NCBI RefSeq assembly: GCF_003987145.1
Contig: NZ_PIPL01000001.1
Location: 1,984,001-2,048,000 of the forward strand
Length of the DNA: 64,000 nucleotides
Direction: 5' to 3'
DNA from: Aliidiomarina minuta
Lineage (GTDB): Bacteria > Pseudomonadota > Gammaproteobacteria > Enterobacterales > Alteromonadaceae
The position numbers and the translations under genes were made by a program. Positions 1 to 7,360 of the stretch are shown here, piece after piece. The notes below the pieces were generated by a model. That model was not told where the DNA came from, made no database searches, and saw only the letters and a list, made by a program, of their open reading frames with translations. Numbering within the stretch: the stretch's first letter is position 1; each line of letters begins with the position of its first letter.

Positions 1-18
1 AGGACTAATACACTGCTT

Positions 19-753
19 ATGCCAGTAGAGCTGATAATTCTGGGTGTCTTTATTGGCCTCGCTTTCACCAGTGAATCGATCACCGGGTTTGGCAGTATTG
101 TTATTGCGCTTGCGCTAGGTAGCCTGCTCTTCCCCATACCTGAGCTGTTACCCATTCTGGTACCCTTGAGCGTCGTCATGAGCAGCGCCCTGTTGCTACG
201 TTTTCACGCTGACATCGACTGGCAACTTCTATGCAAACGCATTTTACCCACGATGCTGGTGGGCATGCTCGCTGGTATCGCTCTGCTTCAGGTGATCAGC
301 TCGGAGGCCCTGAAAGCCGCCTTTGCCATTCTGGTTTTGTGGTTCGCACTACGCGAATGGTACAAATTGCAGCGCGGCATACTTACCCGTCCAAAACCGG
401 CCTGGTGGCAGCCGGTATGGACTCTTCTGGCTGGCATTACCCACGGCCTTTTTGCGTCCGGCGGGCCTCTGTTAGTGTATTCGCTGAATACCCTGGCAAT
501 CAGTAAAGCAAACTTTCGTGCCACTTTGGTCTGTGTCTGGCTTGGCCTTAATCTGACCTATACGCTGATCATGGCCTGGCAGGGCATACTGCAACCCTCA
601 CTGCCTTTAGTCGGCGCTTACATTCCCGTGCTTGCCTTTGCCTTCTGGTTTGGCCATGCCATTCACAAAAGAGTCAACGAACGCCAGTTTCGACAAATCG
701 TGTATGCGCTACTGGTGCTCTCAGCATTTGCAATGCTAATTTCTACCCTGTAA
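19..753 (+). CDS. TauE/SafE family permease
   Basis: This is a 244-residue, strongly hydrophobic protein with about seven to eight predicted membrane helices. The N-terminal repeat carries the glycine-rich 'ESITGFGSI' stretch and the second half has 'GITHGLFASGGPLLVY', the paired signature of the TauE/SafE (DUF81) family. Members export sulfite, sulfoacetate or other small organic anions across the inner membrane. The substrate cannot be told from sequence. The start is the ATG at 19; only an AGGA at the window edge (1-4) lies upstream, 14 bases away, so the true start could lie outside the window. It converges with the diguanylate cyclase gene. Confidence 0.85.
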   Translation: MPVELIILGVFIGLAFTSESITGFGSIVIALALGSLLFPIPELLPILVPLSVVMSSALLLRFHADIDWQLLCKRILPTMLVGMLAGIALLQVISSEALKAAFAILVLWFALREWYKLQRGILTRPKPAWWQPVWTLLAGITHGLFASGGPLLVYSLNTLAISKANFRATLVCVWLGLNLTYTLIMAWQGILQPSLPLVGAYIPVLAFAFWFGHAIHKRVNERQFRQIVYALLVLSAFAMLISTL

Positions 754-779
754 ATGCTGCCCGGCACGCAAATCGGTAG

Positions 780-796
780 GGCAGGCTCGGCCTGCC
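780..796. repeat. Short perfect hairpin between convergent genes
   Basis: A 7-bp stem (GGCAGGC/GCCTGCC) closes a 3-base loop between the convergent permease and diguanylate cyclase genes. No T-run follows on either strand, so it is only a possible weak bidirectional terminator. Confidence 0.4.
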
Positions 797-841
797 GTGG
801 TAACAACCCGCGTAAACGGTGTAACATTCAAAAATCGGGTC

Positions 842-2041
842 TTATGCACGCACCAACCAGCAGTTACGACCTTTCTTCTTGGCGGCATACAAAATGGTAT
901 CAGCCCGTTTCAGAAGATCATGAACGGGTTCAGCTGGGCGACGTATAGCGGCACCGAGGCTAATAGTGACTCTCACCACCTTATCAGCCCCGTTTTTACC
1001 ACGTTTCGACTGCCCTTGCTTGCTACTGGTGGGACGTTGCTTTGAACGGATTCTAAGAGGATAGCCAGCCACCCGCTGACGCACCCGCTCCAGCGCCTCT
1101 TCTATCCGCGGCTGGTCATTATGATTAAACACCAGAGTGAATTCTTCGCCACCATAACGATATGCCTTAAAGCCGCTCTCTTTAGCAAAAATAACGCCCA
1201 GTAAGCGCAACACTTGGTCACCAACATCATGCCCATAGGTATCATTAAATTTCTTAAAGTGGTCAACATCGAGCATAACGACCGTACTACGTTTGCCCAG
1301 ACGCCTTAAATGAGCAAGCAGCGCTCGTCGCTGTGGCAGTTGAGTTAATTCATCGATATAAGCCAGGTTCAGCATTTGCGACGCTAACGCCAGCAAGATA
1401 GAGAGACACGCGGCTATCACCACCCATGCCGCAACTTGCGACTGTTGCATGAAAATAATCAACAAGGCAATGCTCAGCCAGCAGGCGAGCTGGCCCCACC
1501 GGGCAGGTTGTCTGGGTGAAATCAGCAGGCAAATAAGCCACACCACAGCTACCAAAGCCATTACGGCTATGACCATAAAACTCAGTGGTGACGTTGGCAA
1601 AACCGGACTCAATAGAAAAGATGGCGCATCTATTGCCTGGTAATAGCTGGGCAAGGGTAGCACCATAAGTAAGGGTGGAAGTGCCCCGGCCAGCGCCAAT
1701 AACAGCATACCCTTAAGACTGAATAATGGTGGTTTATTAATAAGTGCCATAACAATGGCAACTGCGGTACTAACAAGAGGGAGAAAAAAATACAACGCCA
1801 GCATGTGGCTTTCGCTAAGCGGTGACTGCAACGCAGTATTGACGACCCAGTAGCTACTTAATAATAATGCCAGCCAGTACAACTGAGACCACTGCCGCAT
1901 GACAACTGCCAGTAGCCCGACTAAAGCGACACTCAGGTAAACCACCAGTGGGACCGGAATGCTATAAAGCAGCTGATGCTCTGGGAATGCAAGAGCAATA
2001 AACAGCCAGATAATGACGGGGAGTAACACTAAAAGTGGCAA
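842..2041 (-). CDS. Membrane-bound diguanylate cyclase (GGDEF)
   Basis: This 399-residue protein makes cyclic di-GMP from two GTP. About the first 220 residues are a run of hydrophobic helices (six or seven segments) forming a membrane sensor of unknown ligand. The C-terminal GGDEF domain contains the metal-binding 'LDVDHFKKFNDTYGHDVGD' segment and an active-site GGEEF. The RxxD inhibitory site normally just upstream of GGEEF is absent. A basic, serine/lysine-rich insertion of about 20 residues (near residues 345-365) lies between core strands. The start is a TTG with AAGAGG about six bases upstream; no ATG fits before the first helix. No EAL domain is present. Confidence 0.88.
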   Translation of the reverse strand: MPLLVLLPVIIWLFIALAFPEHQLLYSIPVPLVVYLSVALVGLLAVVMRQWSQLYWLALLLSSYWVVNTALQSPLSESHMLALYFFLPLVSTAVAIVMALINKPPLFSLKGMLLLALAGALPPLLMVLPLPSYYQAIDAPSFLLSPVLPTSPLSFMVIAVMALVAVVWLICLLISPRQPARWGQLACWLSIALLIIFMQQSQVAAWVVIAACLSILLALASQMLNLAYIDELTQLPQRRALLAHLRRLGKRSTVVMLDVDHFKKFNDTYGHDVGDQVLRLLGVIFAKESGFKAYRYGGEEFTLVFNHNDQPRIEEALERVRQRVAGYPLRIRSKQRPTSSKQGQSKRGKNGADKVVRVTISLGAAIRRPAEPVHDLLKRADTILYAAKKKGRNCWLVRA

Positions 2042-2138
2042 ATCAACCTCTTATCACCAGAACCACAATTTTTTATATGGGTTTATAGTACTGCAAGGGA
2101 GTTCGCCAATCCAGATAAGCTTATGTCACATATAACAA

Positions 2139-2168
2139 CGCCCGGGCTACTATCAAGTAGCCCGGGCG
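2139..2168 (-). terminator. Perfect 13-bp hairpin downstream of the DUF1328 gene
   Basis: The arms 2139-2151 and 2156-2168 pair perfectly over 13 bp (rich in CCCGGG) around a 4-base loop. On the minus strand the stem is followed by TTGTTATAT, a weak U-rich tail. It lies 20 bp past the stop of the small membrane protein gene, so it is most likely that gene's terminator. Confidence 0.65.
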
Positions 2169-2187
2169 CATATCAAAGCACTTTTAG

Positions 2188-2364
2188 CTAAACTCGCGGC
2201 CCTCGACCCCGAACGGCATTAGCCACCAGTGAAATCACTAACAAGACCAGGAATATAAAGAAAATGATTTGTGCAACGCCTGCGGCAGCACCAGCAATTC
2301 CGCCAAAACCCATGATTCCTGCAATAATTGCAACGATAAAGAATATCAGTGCCCAACCCAGCAT
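2188..2364 (-). CDS. DUF1328 small membrane protein (YtjA family)
   Basis: This short gene encodes 58 residues. It begins MLGWALIFFIVAIIAGIMG, continues with a glycine/alanine-rich turn (FGGIAGAAAGVAQ) and a second hydrophobic helix, and ends in a basic tail (ANAVRGRGPRV). This is the layout of the DUF1328/YtjA family of two-helix inner-membrane proteins, which are typically 50-60 residues. The molecular role is unknown; related genes are often stress-induced. A clear GGAG ribosome site lies eight bases before the ATG at 2364, and a perfect hairpin follows the stop, so it looks like a self-contained one-gene unit. Confidence 0.87.
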   Translation of the reverse strand: MLGWALIFFIVAIIAGIMGFGGIAGAAAGVAQIIFFIFLVLLVISLVANAVRGRGPRV

Positions 2365-2508
2365 ACTTGCTCCTTGATTTCAGTTAACTAACCTCTAAAA
2401 GATAGCAGCAAAAAATAAATATGCTGAAAATACTTTGTAAAGTGTTGCTTCTACTAAGCTCCGTAGCTGATAAGCTGAATATCAACCAAGTTAACCAGGG
2501 AGTTAAAC

Positions 2509-3021
2509 ATGAAAAGCGTTTTATTGAGCCTGACTTTATTATTATTCTCTTTCGGAGCTCTCGCGGGCGAGCACTATATTCCTGAAGATTTGCAGCAAGT
2601 GGAACATATTCATCATCCAACTTCTGAGCACTTCACGGCTGGTCAGCCAACCGAACAAGAGATGGGGTATTTTGCTGAGCATGGAGTACGCCATGTGGTT
2701 AATCTGAGACCACCGCAAGAAGCACCGGAGGTAAATGGCGCGGCCTGGGCTTCGCAGCACGCTATGGCTTATTACCATATCCCAATTGCCGGTGGCGAAG
2801 ACCTGACTCAGGAGCACGTCGCTGTTTTCGATAAAATCATGCAACGCATTGGCGATGAGAAAGCTTTATTGCACTGCGGTAGTAGTAACCGGGTTGGCGC
2901 TATGGTGGCGTTGCGCGGTGTGTGGCATCAGGGCATGAGTGAAGAAGAGGCCCTGCAACTCGGTCGCGAGTATGGCATGACCTCCCTGGAAGAGCATGTC
3001 CTGAAACAACTACACCATTAA
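2509..3021 (+). CDS. Exported protein-tyrosine-phosphatase-like protein (DUF442 type)
   Basis: A 170-residue protein with a signal peptide (hydrophobic residues 4-18, cleavage near ALAG). The fold markers are those of the DUF442/beta-lactamase-hydrolase-like phosphatase family: 'GVRHVVNLRP' for the first strand and a P-loop 'HCGSSNRVG' at residues 122-130. The loop is Cys123-x4-Arg128, one residue shorter than the CX5R of classical tyrosine phosphatases; as far as I recall this family shares that short form. The substrate is unknown and the location is probably periplasmic. The start ATG at 2509 follows a run containing AGGGAG. A single-gene unit facing the DUF962 gene. Confidence 0.75.
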   Translation: MKSVLLSLTLLLFSFGALAGEHYIPEDLQQVEHIHHPTSEHFTAGQPTEQEMGYFAEHGVRHVVNLRPPQEAPEVNGAAWASQHAMAYYHIPIAGGEDLTQEHVAVFDKIMQRIGDEKALLHCGSSNRVGAMVALRGVWHQGMSEEEALQLGREYGMTSLEEHVLKQLHH

Positions 3022-3039
3022 TTTATAAAGTTCAAAAAT

Positions 3040-3552
3040 CTAATTCCCGGGTGGCATCAACTCTGCCACCCGACTCTCAACCTGGGCTTTTAAGGATTTA
3101 CGCAAACCCAGCATAAACACCACTTCGGTGACTACGAATAAAGGCCCAATAACCAGGCCAGTAATATCATCAACAAAGGCTGGCTTGCGACCTTCAAAAT
3201 AGTGGCCAATAAACTGAAAGGCCCAACCCAGCACAAATAAACCTATACCTAACCCTAACCAACTAGTGGTCTGCAACAGGGCAGCACCTTCCCCGACCCA
3301 CAAACAGATAGCCAGTAGTACCGCCATGAGGACACCCAGCGCGGTGTCAAGACGCACATAATAAACGGCCGCAAACAAGGCAACCAGATAAGCAGGTGAA
3401 AGGCTCAAGCCAAATAACATAAACTGCGGACGCGACAACAAAATCACTATGCCAAGTACAATCAGGGGAATACCTACTAAATGAGTAGCAATATTACGGC
3501 GATCCCGGTGATAACAGGCGTACTGCGCTAAATGTTCGGTTATGTTTTTCAT
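3040..3552 (-). CDS. DUF962/Mpo1-like membrane protein
   Basis: A 170-residue protein with about four membrane helices. The N-terminus has 'YHRDRRNIATHLVGIP' (near residue 14) and the C-terminal half has 'QFIGHYFEGRKPA'. These two histidine-containing blocks define the DUF962/Mpo1 family. The yeast member Mpo1 is an Fe(II) dioxygenase that shortens 2-hydroxy fatty acids by alpha-oxidation; the bacterial function is inferred, not shown. A GGAGC ribosome site precedes the ATG. It lies 61 bp after the p-coumarate ligase gene on the same strand, so it could be co-transcribed with the pyp unit. Confidence 0.8.
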   Translation of the reverse strand: MKNITEHLAQYACYHRDRRNIATHLVGIPLIVLGIVILLSRPQFMLFGLSLSPAYLVALFAAVYYVRLDTALGVLMAVLLAICLWVGEGAALLQTTSWLGLGIGLFVLGWAFQFIGHYFEGRKPAFVDDITGLVIGPLFVVTEVVFMLGLRKSLKAQVESRVAELMPPGN

Positions 3553-3613
3553 GCTGAGCTCCGTCAGTTAATTGCTAGTAGCATACGACGGCTCCGGAAA
3601 GGCTTCAATAGAT

Positions 3614-4762
3614 TCAGTCTAACGACCAGTCGCTGAGCTTACCCAGACTATTACGCGGCAAGCTCGTTCCAAACTTATAATGCTGCGGCCGTTCAGCACT
3701 GCTTAACTGCTCTGCAGCGTAGCTTCGCAAGCTAAATTCCGCGTCATGTTCTACGTCATCAGCGAACACAACAAAAGCTTTCAAACGGGTACTGCCTGCT
3801 TTGTCGAAAGCTCTTATGGCGCAGTCTTTGACTTCACTGCGATTAAGCAGCACCTGCCGGACACGAGAGGGAAAAACATTTACACCACCCACCTGCACGG
3901 CACCATCGAGCCTGCGCAAAGGCACAAAAGTTTCAGCGGTATACCATTCCACATGATCCTGCATTAACACCTGCTTACCCTGCCAGTGCGGCAGCAATTG
4001 ATAAGGACCTGGCTCTTTGCGCCAACCTACACCGGATGTTTCACTGGCGCCGTAAACTTCCATCACCTCACTGAATTTAGTGCGCAAGCGTTGCATCACG
4101 TCTTCTGGACAGGGAGCTGCAGAACTCACCGCTTTGCAATCATCAGGTACCGGTGTCTGACTGGCTAGTAAGAATTGCCAACGCTGTGGAAAACCTATCA
4201 CCAAGTCGCCGCGCTCAAGTTGTGTGGCCTGAGCTAAACCGGGTTGGTAACGTTCAATAACCGGGATCTGTAATTTTTCAGCCACTAATACAGAGAAAAT
4301 AAAACCATATAAGTGATGTGGAGGACAATCGTTTATCAGCCGTTTGCGATCAGTATAACGAGAGGCAAAAAACTCAACTTCCTGTTGTAATTCAGCCCAC
4401 TCATGGGTACAGATGCTTGGTTCGCCTGTGCTACCCGAGGTACTGACGCTTATTTTTCCACTGCCTTTCTCGCGCGCCTGGCGAATAACCTCAACCCATT
4501 GCTGCGGTTCTTTGTAGCGCAACAGATAGTCTTCCAGGCCACTTTCGTGGAGGTGGAAAAAGCGGTTAACGACACCAGCAAGGTGCAAGTGCTCGAGAGA
4601 GTCGAGCATGAGAGGAGCCCGCTGCAGGGACATCTGCAGATTCCATTCAGGAAGCTGCAGATTACTTACATCAGTGCCACGTAGCTGTGCCAGCTCAGAG
4701 GCCAGCAAGCTACGCAATATGCGCCAGATAGCTTCATTGCTTAACGCATTGACATCCGACAT
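3614..4762 (-). CDS. p-Coumarate:CoA ligase-like AMP-binding enzyme (pyp partner)
   Basis: This 382-residue adenylate-forming enzyme is probably the ligase that activates p-coumaric acid as its CoA thioester so that it can be attached to photoactive yellow protein. Visible motifs are the P-loop STSGSTGEP (residues about 107-115), 'YGASETSG' and the C-terminal catalytic-lysine region 'LPRNSLGK'. The P-loop has Ser where many family members have Lys after GEP. At about 380 residues it is shorter than typical 4-coumarate ligases (over 500). Its ATG lies two bases after the pyp stop, which suggests translational coupling and supports the assignment. By sequence alone it could act on another aryl or acyl acid. 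Confidence 0.8.
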   Translation of the reverse strand: MSDVNALSNEAIWRILRSLLASELAQLRGTDVSNLQLPEWNLQMSLQRAPLMLDSLEHLHLAGVVNRFFHLHESGLEDYLLRYKEPQQWVEVIRQAREKGSGKISVSTSGSTGEPSICTHEWAELQQEVEFFASRYTDRKRLINDCPPHHLYGFIFSVLVAEKLQIPVIERYQPGLAQATQLERGDLVIGFPQRWQFLLASQTPVPDDCKAVSSAAPCPEDVMQRLRTKFSEVMEVYGASETSGVGWRKEPGPYQLLPHWQGKQVLMQDHVEWYTAETFVPLRRLDGAVQVGGVNVFPSRVRQVLLNRSEVKDCAIRAFDKAGSTRLKAFVVFADDVEHDAEFSLRSYAAEQLSSAERPQHYKFGTSLPRNSLGKLSDWSLD

Positions 4763-4764
4763 GA

Positions 4765-5142
4765 CTACAGGCGCTTAACAAAAACCCAATAGCTGTCGCC
4801 AGATAACGACTTTTTCATATGTACTTTAACTTTTGTTGGTTTCATCTGATAGTCAAATACGTATTCGAACATAGTATTTAAGCTACCGCTTGTGACGCCT
4901 TCATTAAAGCGGCCACGGAACTCTTTGCTATCAGTACAGGGAGCAACTTCACGGAAGAAGTTTTTGCCAATAGTTGATTTAGGATCACGTCCGGTAATAT
5001 CACCTTCAGCAGCATTGTACTGAAGTATTTTGCCGTCTTTATCAAGCTGAATTGCGCCAAAGGCAAGATCATTCAGTTTTGAATCATCCATGTTAGCCAA
5101 TGAATTTTCGATATCGTCTGAACCAAAGCTTACTATTTCCAT
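4765..5142 (-). CDS. pyp: Photoactive yellow protein
   Basis: A 125-residue PAS-fold blue-light receptor, exactly the length of the classical Halorhodospira protein. All chromophore-site residues are in their standard positions: Cys69 (thioester to p-coumaric acid, in 'APCTDS'), Tyr42 and Glu46 (phenolate hydrogen bonds, in 'QYNAAEGDITGRD'), Thr50, Arg52, Tyr98 and Met100. The C-terminal 'TKVKVHMKK...GDSYWVFVKR' strands are intact. The start was set at 5142 because AAGGGA lies six to eight bases upstream and the product then matches the family length; an in-frame ATG at 5178 would add 12 residues. Known family members drive negative phototaxis or other light responses. The downstream partner is not in the window. 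Confidence 0.96.
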   Translation of the reverse strand: MEIVSFGSDDIENSLANMDDSKLNDLAFGAIQLDKDGKILQYNAAEGDITGRDPKSTIGKNFFREVAPCTDSKEFRGRFNEGVTSGSLNTMFEYVFDYQMKPTKVKVHMKKSLSGDSYWVFVKRL

Positions 5143-5164
5143 GTTATTTCCCTTTTTGTTGCTG

Positions 5165-5200
5165 TTTAGTGTAAGCACTTAGGGTTACGTCAAAAGCACT
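5165..5200 (-). promoter_or_regulatory. Candidate pyp promoter with tandem heptamers
   Basis: On the minus strand a -35-like TTGACG (5188-5193) is followed after 17 bp by ACTAAA (5165-5170), a weak -10. The heptamer AGTGCTT occurs twice, at 5194-5200 directly upstream of the -35 and at 5173-5179 inside the spacer. The offset is exactly 21 bp, two helical turns. This looks like a tandem regulator site over a promoter, but the regulator is unknown. Only 66 bp separate cpdB from pyp, so read-through from cpdB is also possible. Confidence 0.4.
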
Positions 5201-5208
5201 ACACCGGA

Positions 5209-7185
5209 TCATTGCTTTAAGCGAAAAATGCCAAAGCCTGCTTCGTTAAATTCTACAAAGTCGATCTTTGCTTCTTTTGCCGCGGCGTCTTCTGCGGCTG
5301 CTGTGCCAGCACTACGAAAAAATACTCTGGCTTCCTGCGGTAATTGAACCTGCCAGTTGTCAGGTGTATCCAGAACCACTGAATGCTGATTTTCCGCTGA
5401 CAGTTGCAACATATAATCCGCGATAACCTGACGTACTTCGGCATCCGCTGCGTGCGCTAAGGTGGATCCGTCCAGGTGAGGAAAGTTGCCTCCACCACCT
5501 GCTCGATAATTATTAGTTACCACCAGGAACTGGTCGCTATCGCTAACTTCCCGGCCATTATAGGTAAGCTCAGTAATACGCTGAAAACGCTCATTAAGCA
5601 AACGACCCTGGGCATCAAATCGGGGAGGCTGACTAATATCAATGCGATACTCAACACCACTCAACATATCGAAGTTATAACTGGCAAAATCCGGGTTAAG
5701 CATAGACTGTGCCGTATCGGCATGAGCTTCCACCTGAGCAAAAGCAGTCGCCGACATTTCCAGCCAGTCGCGCACCTGCTTCCCATTTAAGCGCACGACC
5801 TGAATAGTATTAGGATAAACATAGAGATCTGCGAGATCCCCCCGAGTCACTGAACCAGCGGGAATGTGAGTGTAATCTGCAGGTCCCTGAAAACCATTGC
5901 GAAAAGGTGCCGCGGCGCTCAATAAAGGAAGTTCTGCATCTAGTTCGCCCTGTTCCTGCAACTTTTGAGCGAACCACAACTGTGCCTGATTGATTAAATG
6001 AATGGACCGGTCCGGTCGTACCCGGGCAAAAAAATTACTGATATCCTGGTCGATTTCCGCCATGGGCGTATTTAACTGTTGTAGCGTAGCTTCCTGTTCT
6101 TTCTGCAACAGATTCACCAGCTCCGCATCATATGCTTCACTAATCTGACGCAACTCCACCTGACTGGAGACGACCTGCCAACCTTGCCCTTGCTGCTCAA
6201 GCTTTAAATCAATCAACCCCAGGTGGTTACCCCAATAACCCGGCTGCACCGCAGGCACTCCGTGTATATAACCACCACTGTTATTGACGCCGGGTAAATT
6301 CTGATAAGCATCATCGCCCGGAAACAGGCGATGCTGGTGGCCAAATAAAATGGCATCAATTCCTTCTACCTGCGACAGCTGCAGACTAGCCTGCTCAGCA
6401 AACAACGGATAGTCGTCAAATGTCTGTAGCCCTGAATGCGGCACAGCAACGACCACATCAGCACCTTCGGCCTGCATTAAGGGAATATAGTGACGCGCAC
6501 TGTCAACTATATCCCGCACCATCACCCTGCCTTGCAGATGCTGGTGATCCCACTGCATAATCTGAGGCGGTAAAAAACCAATAAAGCCAACTTTCAGCTC
6601 ATGCTCCTGCCCGTCGCTCGCGATAAAGCGATGTTGCTGAATAACATAAGGCTCAACCAAAGGATTATCCCAACCCTGAGTCTGCTTGCCACTTTTTGCT
6701 TCATTCTCAACATAAAATACATTGGCGCTTATATAAGGAAAGTCCGCCCCTGCAATAGTTTTCAACATGAAATCGAGGCCGAAATTAAATTCGTGATTAC
6801 CCAGGTTAGCAACATCATACTGCAGATAATTTAGCGCCCGCATGACCGGGTGAACCTGCTGTTCAAGGTATTCATTTCCCTTGCTCGCAGCCCAATCGCC
6901 CATGGCACTGCCCTGAATCAAATCACCATTATCTACCAACAGATTATTCGGGCTTTCCGCCCGCGCTTGTCCAATCAACACTGCGGTATGCGCAAGCCCG
7001 TAGTCTGCAGTTTCAGTTTGCTGAAAATAATCATACCCCAGCACGTAGGCATGCACATCAGTGGTCTGCATCAGCCGCAGGTCCATAGTCACTGGTTGCT
7101 CTGCTTCCTGCTGGGCACAGGCCACGAGCAATAAAATCGAAACAGACAACGCAGCCAAACGTACTGGGTAAAATGAAAACAGCAT
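5209..7185 (-). CDS. cpdB: 2',3'-cyclic-nucleotide phosphodiesterase/3'-nucleotidase
   Basis: A 658-residue two-domain metallophosphoesterase that hydrolyses 2',3'-cyclic nucleotides and 3'-nucleotides outside the cytoplasm, salvaging nucleosides and phosphate. The N-terminal calcineurin-like domain shows the metal ligands in 'TTDVHAYVLGYDYF', 'VDNGDLIQGS', 'NLGNHEFNFG' and 'LFGHQHRLFPG'. The C-terminal 5'-nucleotidase domain has 'NNYRAGGGGNFP'. The N-terminus is a lipoprotein signal with lipobox LVAC (cysteine about residue 23), whereas the E. coli enzyme is a soluble periplasmic protein. The ATG at 7185 is right for the signal peptide. It is divergent from the M3 peptidase gene. Confidence 0.92.
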   Translation of the reverse strand: MLFSFYPVRLAALSVSILLLVACAQQEAEQPVTMDLRLMQTTDVHAYVLGYDYFQQTETADYGLAHTAVLIGQARAESPNNLLVDNGDLIQGSAMGDWAASKGNEYLEQQVHPVMRALNYLQYDVANLGNHEFNFGLDFMLKTIAGADFPYISANVFYVENEAKSGKQTQGWDNPLVEPYVIQQHRFIASDGQEHELKVGFIGFLPPQIMQWDHQHLQGRVMVRDIVDSARHYIPLMQAEGADVVVAVPHSGLQTFDDYPLFAEQASLQLSQVEGIDAILFGHQHRLFPGDDAYQNLPGVNNSGGYIHGVPAVQPGYWGNHLGLIDLKLEQQGQGWQVVSSQVELRQISEAYDAELVNLLQKEQEATLQQLNTPMAEIDQDISNFFARVRPDRSIHLINQAQLWFAQKLQEQGELDAELPLLSAAAPFRNGFQGPADYTHIPAGSVTRGDLADLYVYPNTIQVVRLNGKQVRDWLEMSATAFAQVEAHADTAQSMLNPDFASYNFDMLSGVEYRIDISQPPRFDAQGRLLNERFQRITELTYNGREVSDSDQFLVVTNNYRAGGGGNFPHLDGSTLAHAADAEVRQVIADYMLQLSAENQHSVVLDTPDNWQVQLPQEARVFFRSAGTAAAEDAAAKEAKIDFVEFNEAGFGIFRLKQ

Positions 7186-7216
7186 TTATTATTCCTTATC
7201 AAGGTCGTTACCAGGT

Positions 7217-7255
7217 CTTAGGCTAACGCTTTTAGCAAACCCCTGCTAGCCTAAG
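7217..7255 (-). repeat. Inverted repeat in the cpdB leader
   Basis: Nine-bp arms CTTAGGCTA (7217-7225) and TAGCCTAAG (7247-7255) are separated by 21 bases, 32 bp upstream of the cpdB start. The arms could form a leader hairpin or an operator. I cannot assign a regulator. Confidence 0.4.
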
Positions 7256-7318
7256 GCGGTTGAGGAAAATAGTCTTGCTTGCTATTTTAATAGATTGTTT
7301 ACAAGCGATTATTTTTAA

Positions 7319-7337
7319 TTGACCCATTTTGGGTCAA
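7319..7337. promoter_or_regulatory. Palindrome TTGACCC-N5-GGGTCAA upstream of the M3 peptidase
   Basis: A perfect 7-bp inverted repeat with a 5-base spacer lies 24 bp before the peptidase ATG. A T-run follows directly, so it could be an operator or a weak hairpin in the leader. The regulator is unknown. Confidence 0.4.
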
Positions 7338-7360
7338 TTTTGCCCCAGGAGAACCAAAGT

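Noticed and set aside
7319..7360. Upstream TTG start for the M3 peptidase
   Set aside because: It would add 14 residues ahead of the signal peptide and lacks a ribosome site, while the ATG at 7361 has AGGAGA and a proper lipoprotein signal.
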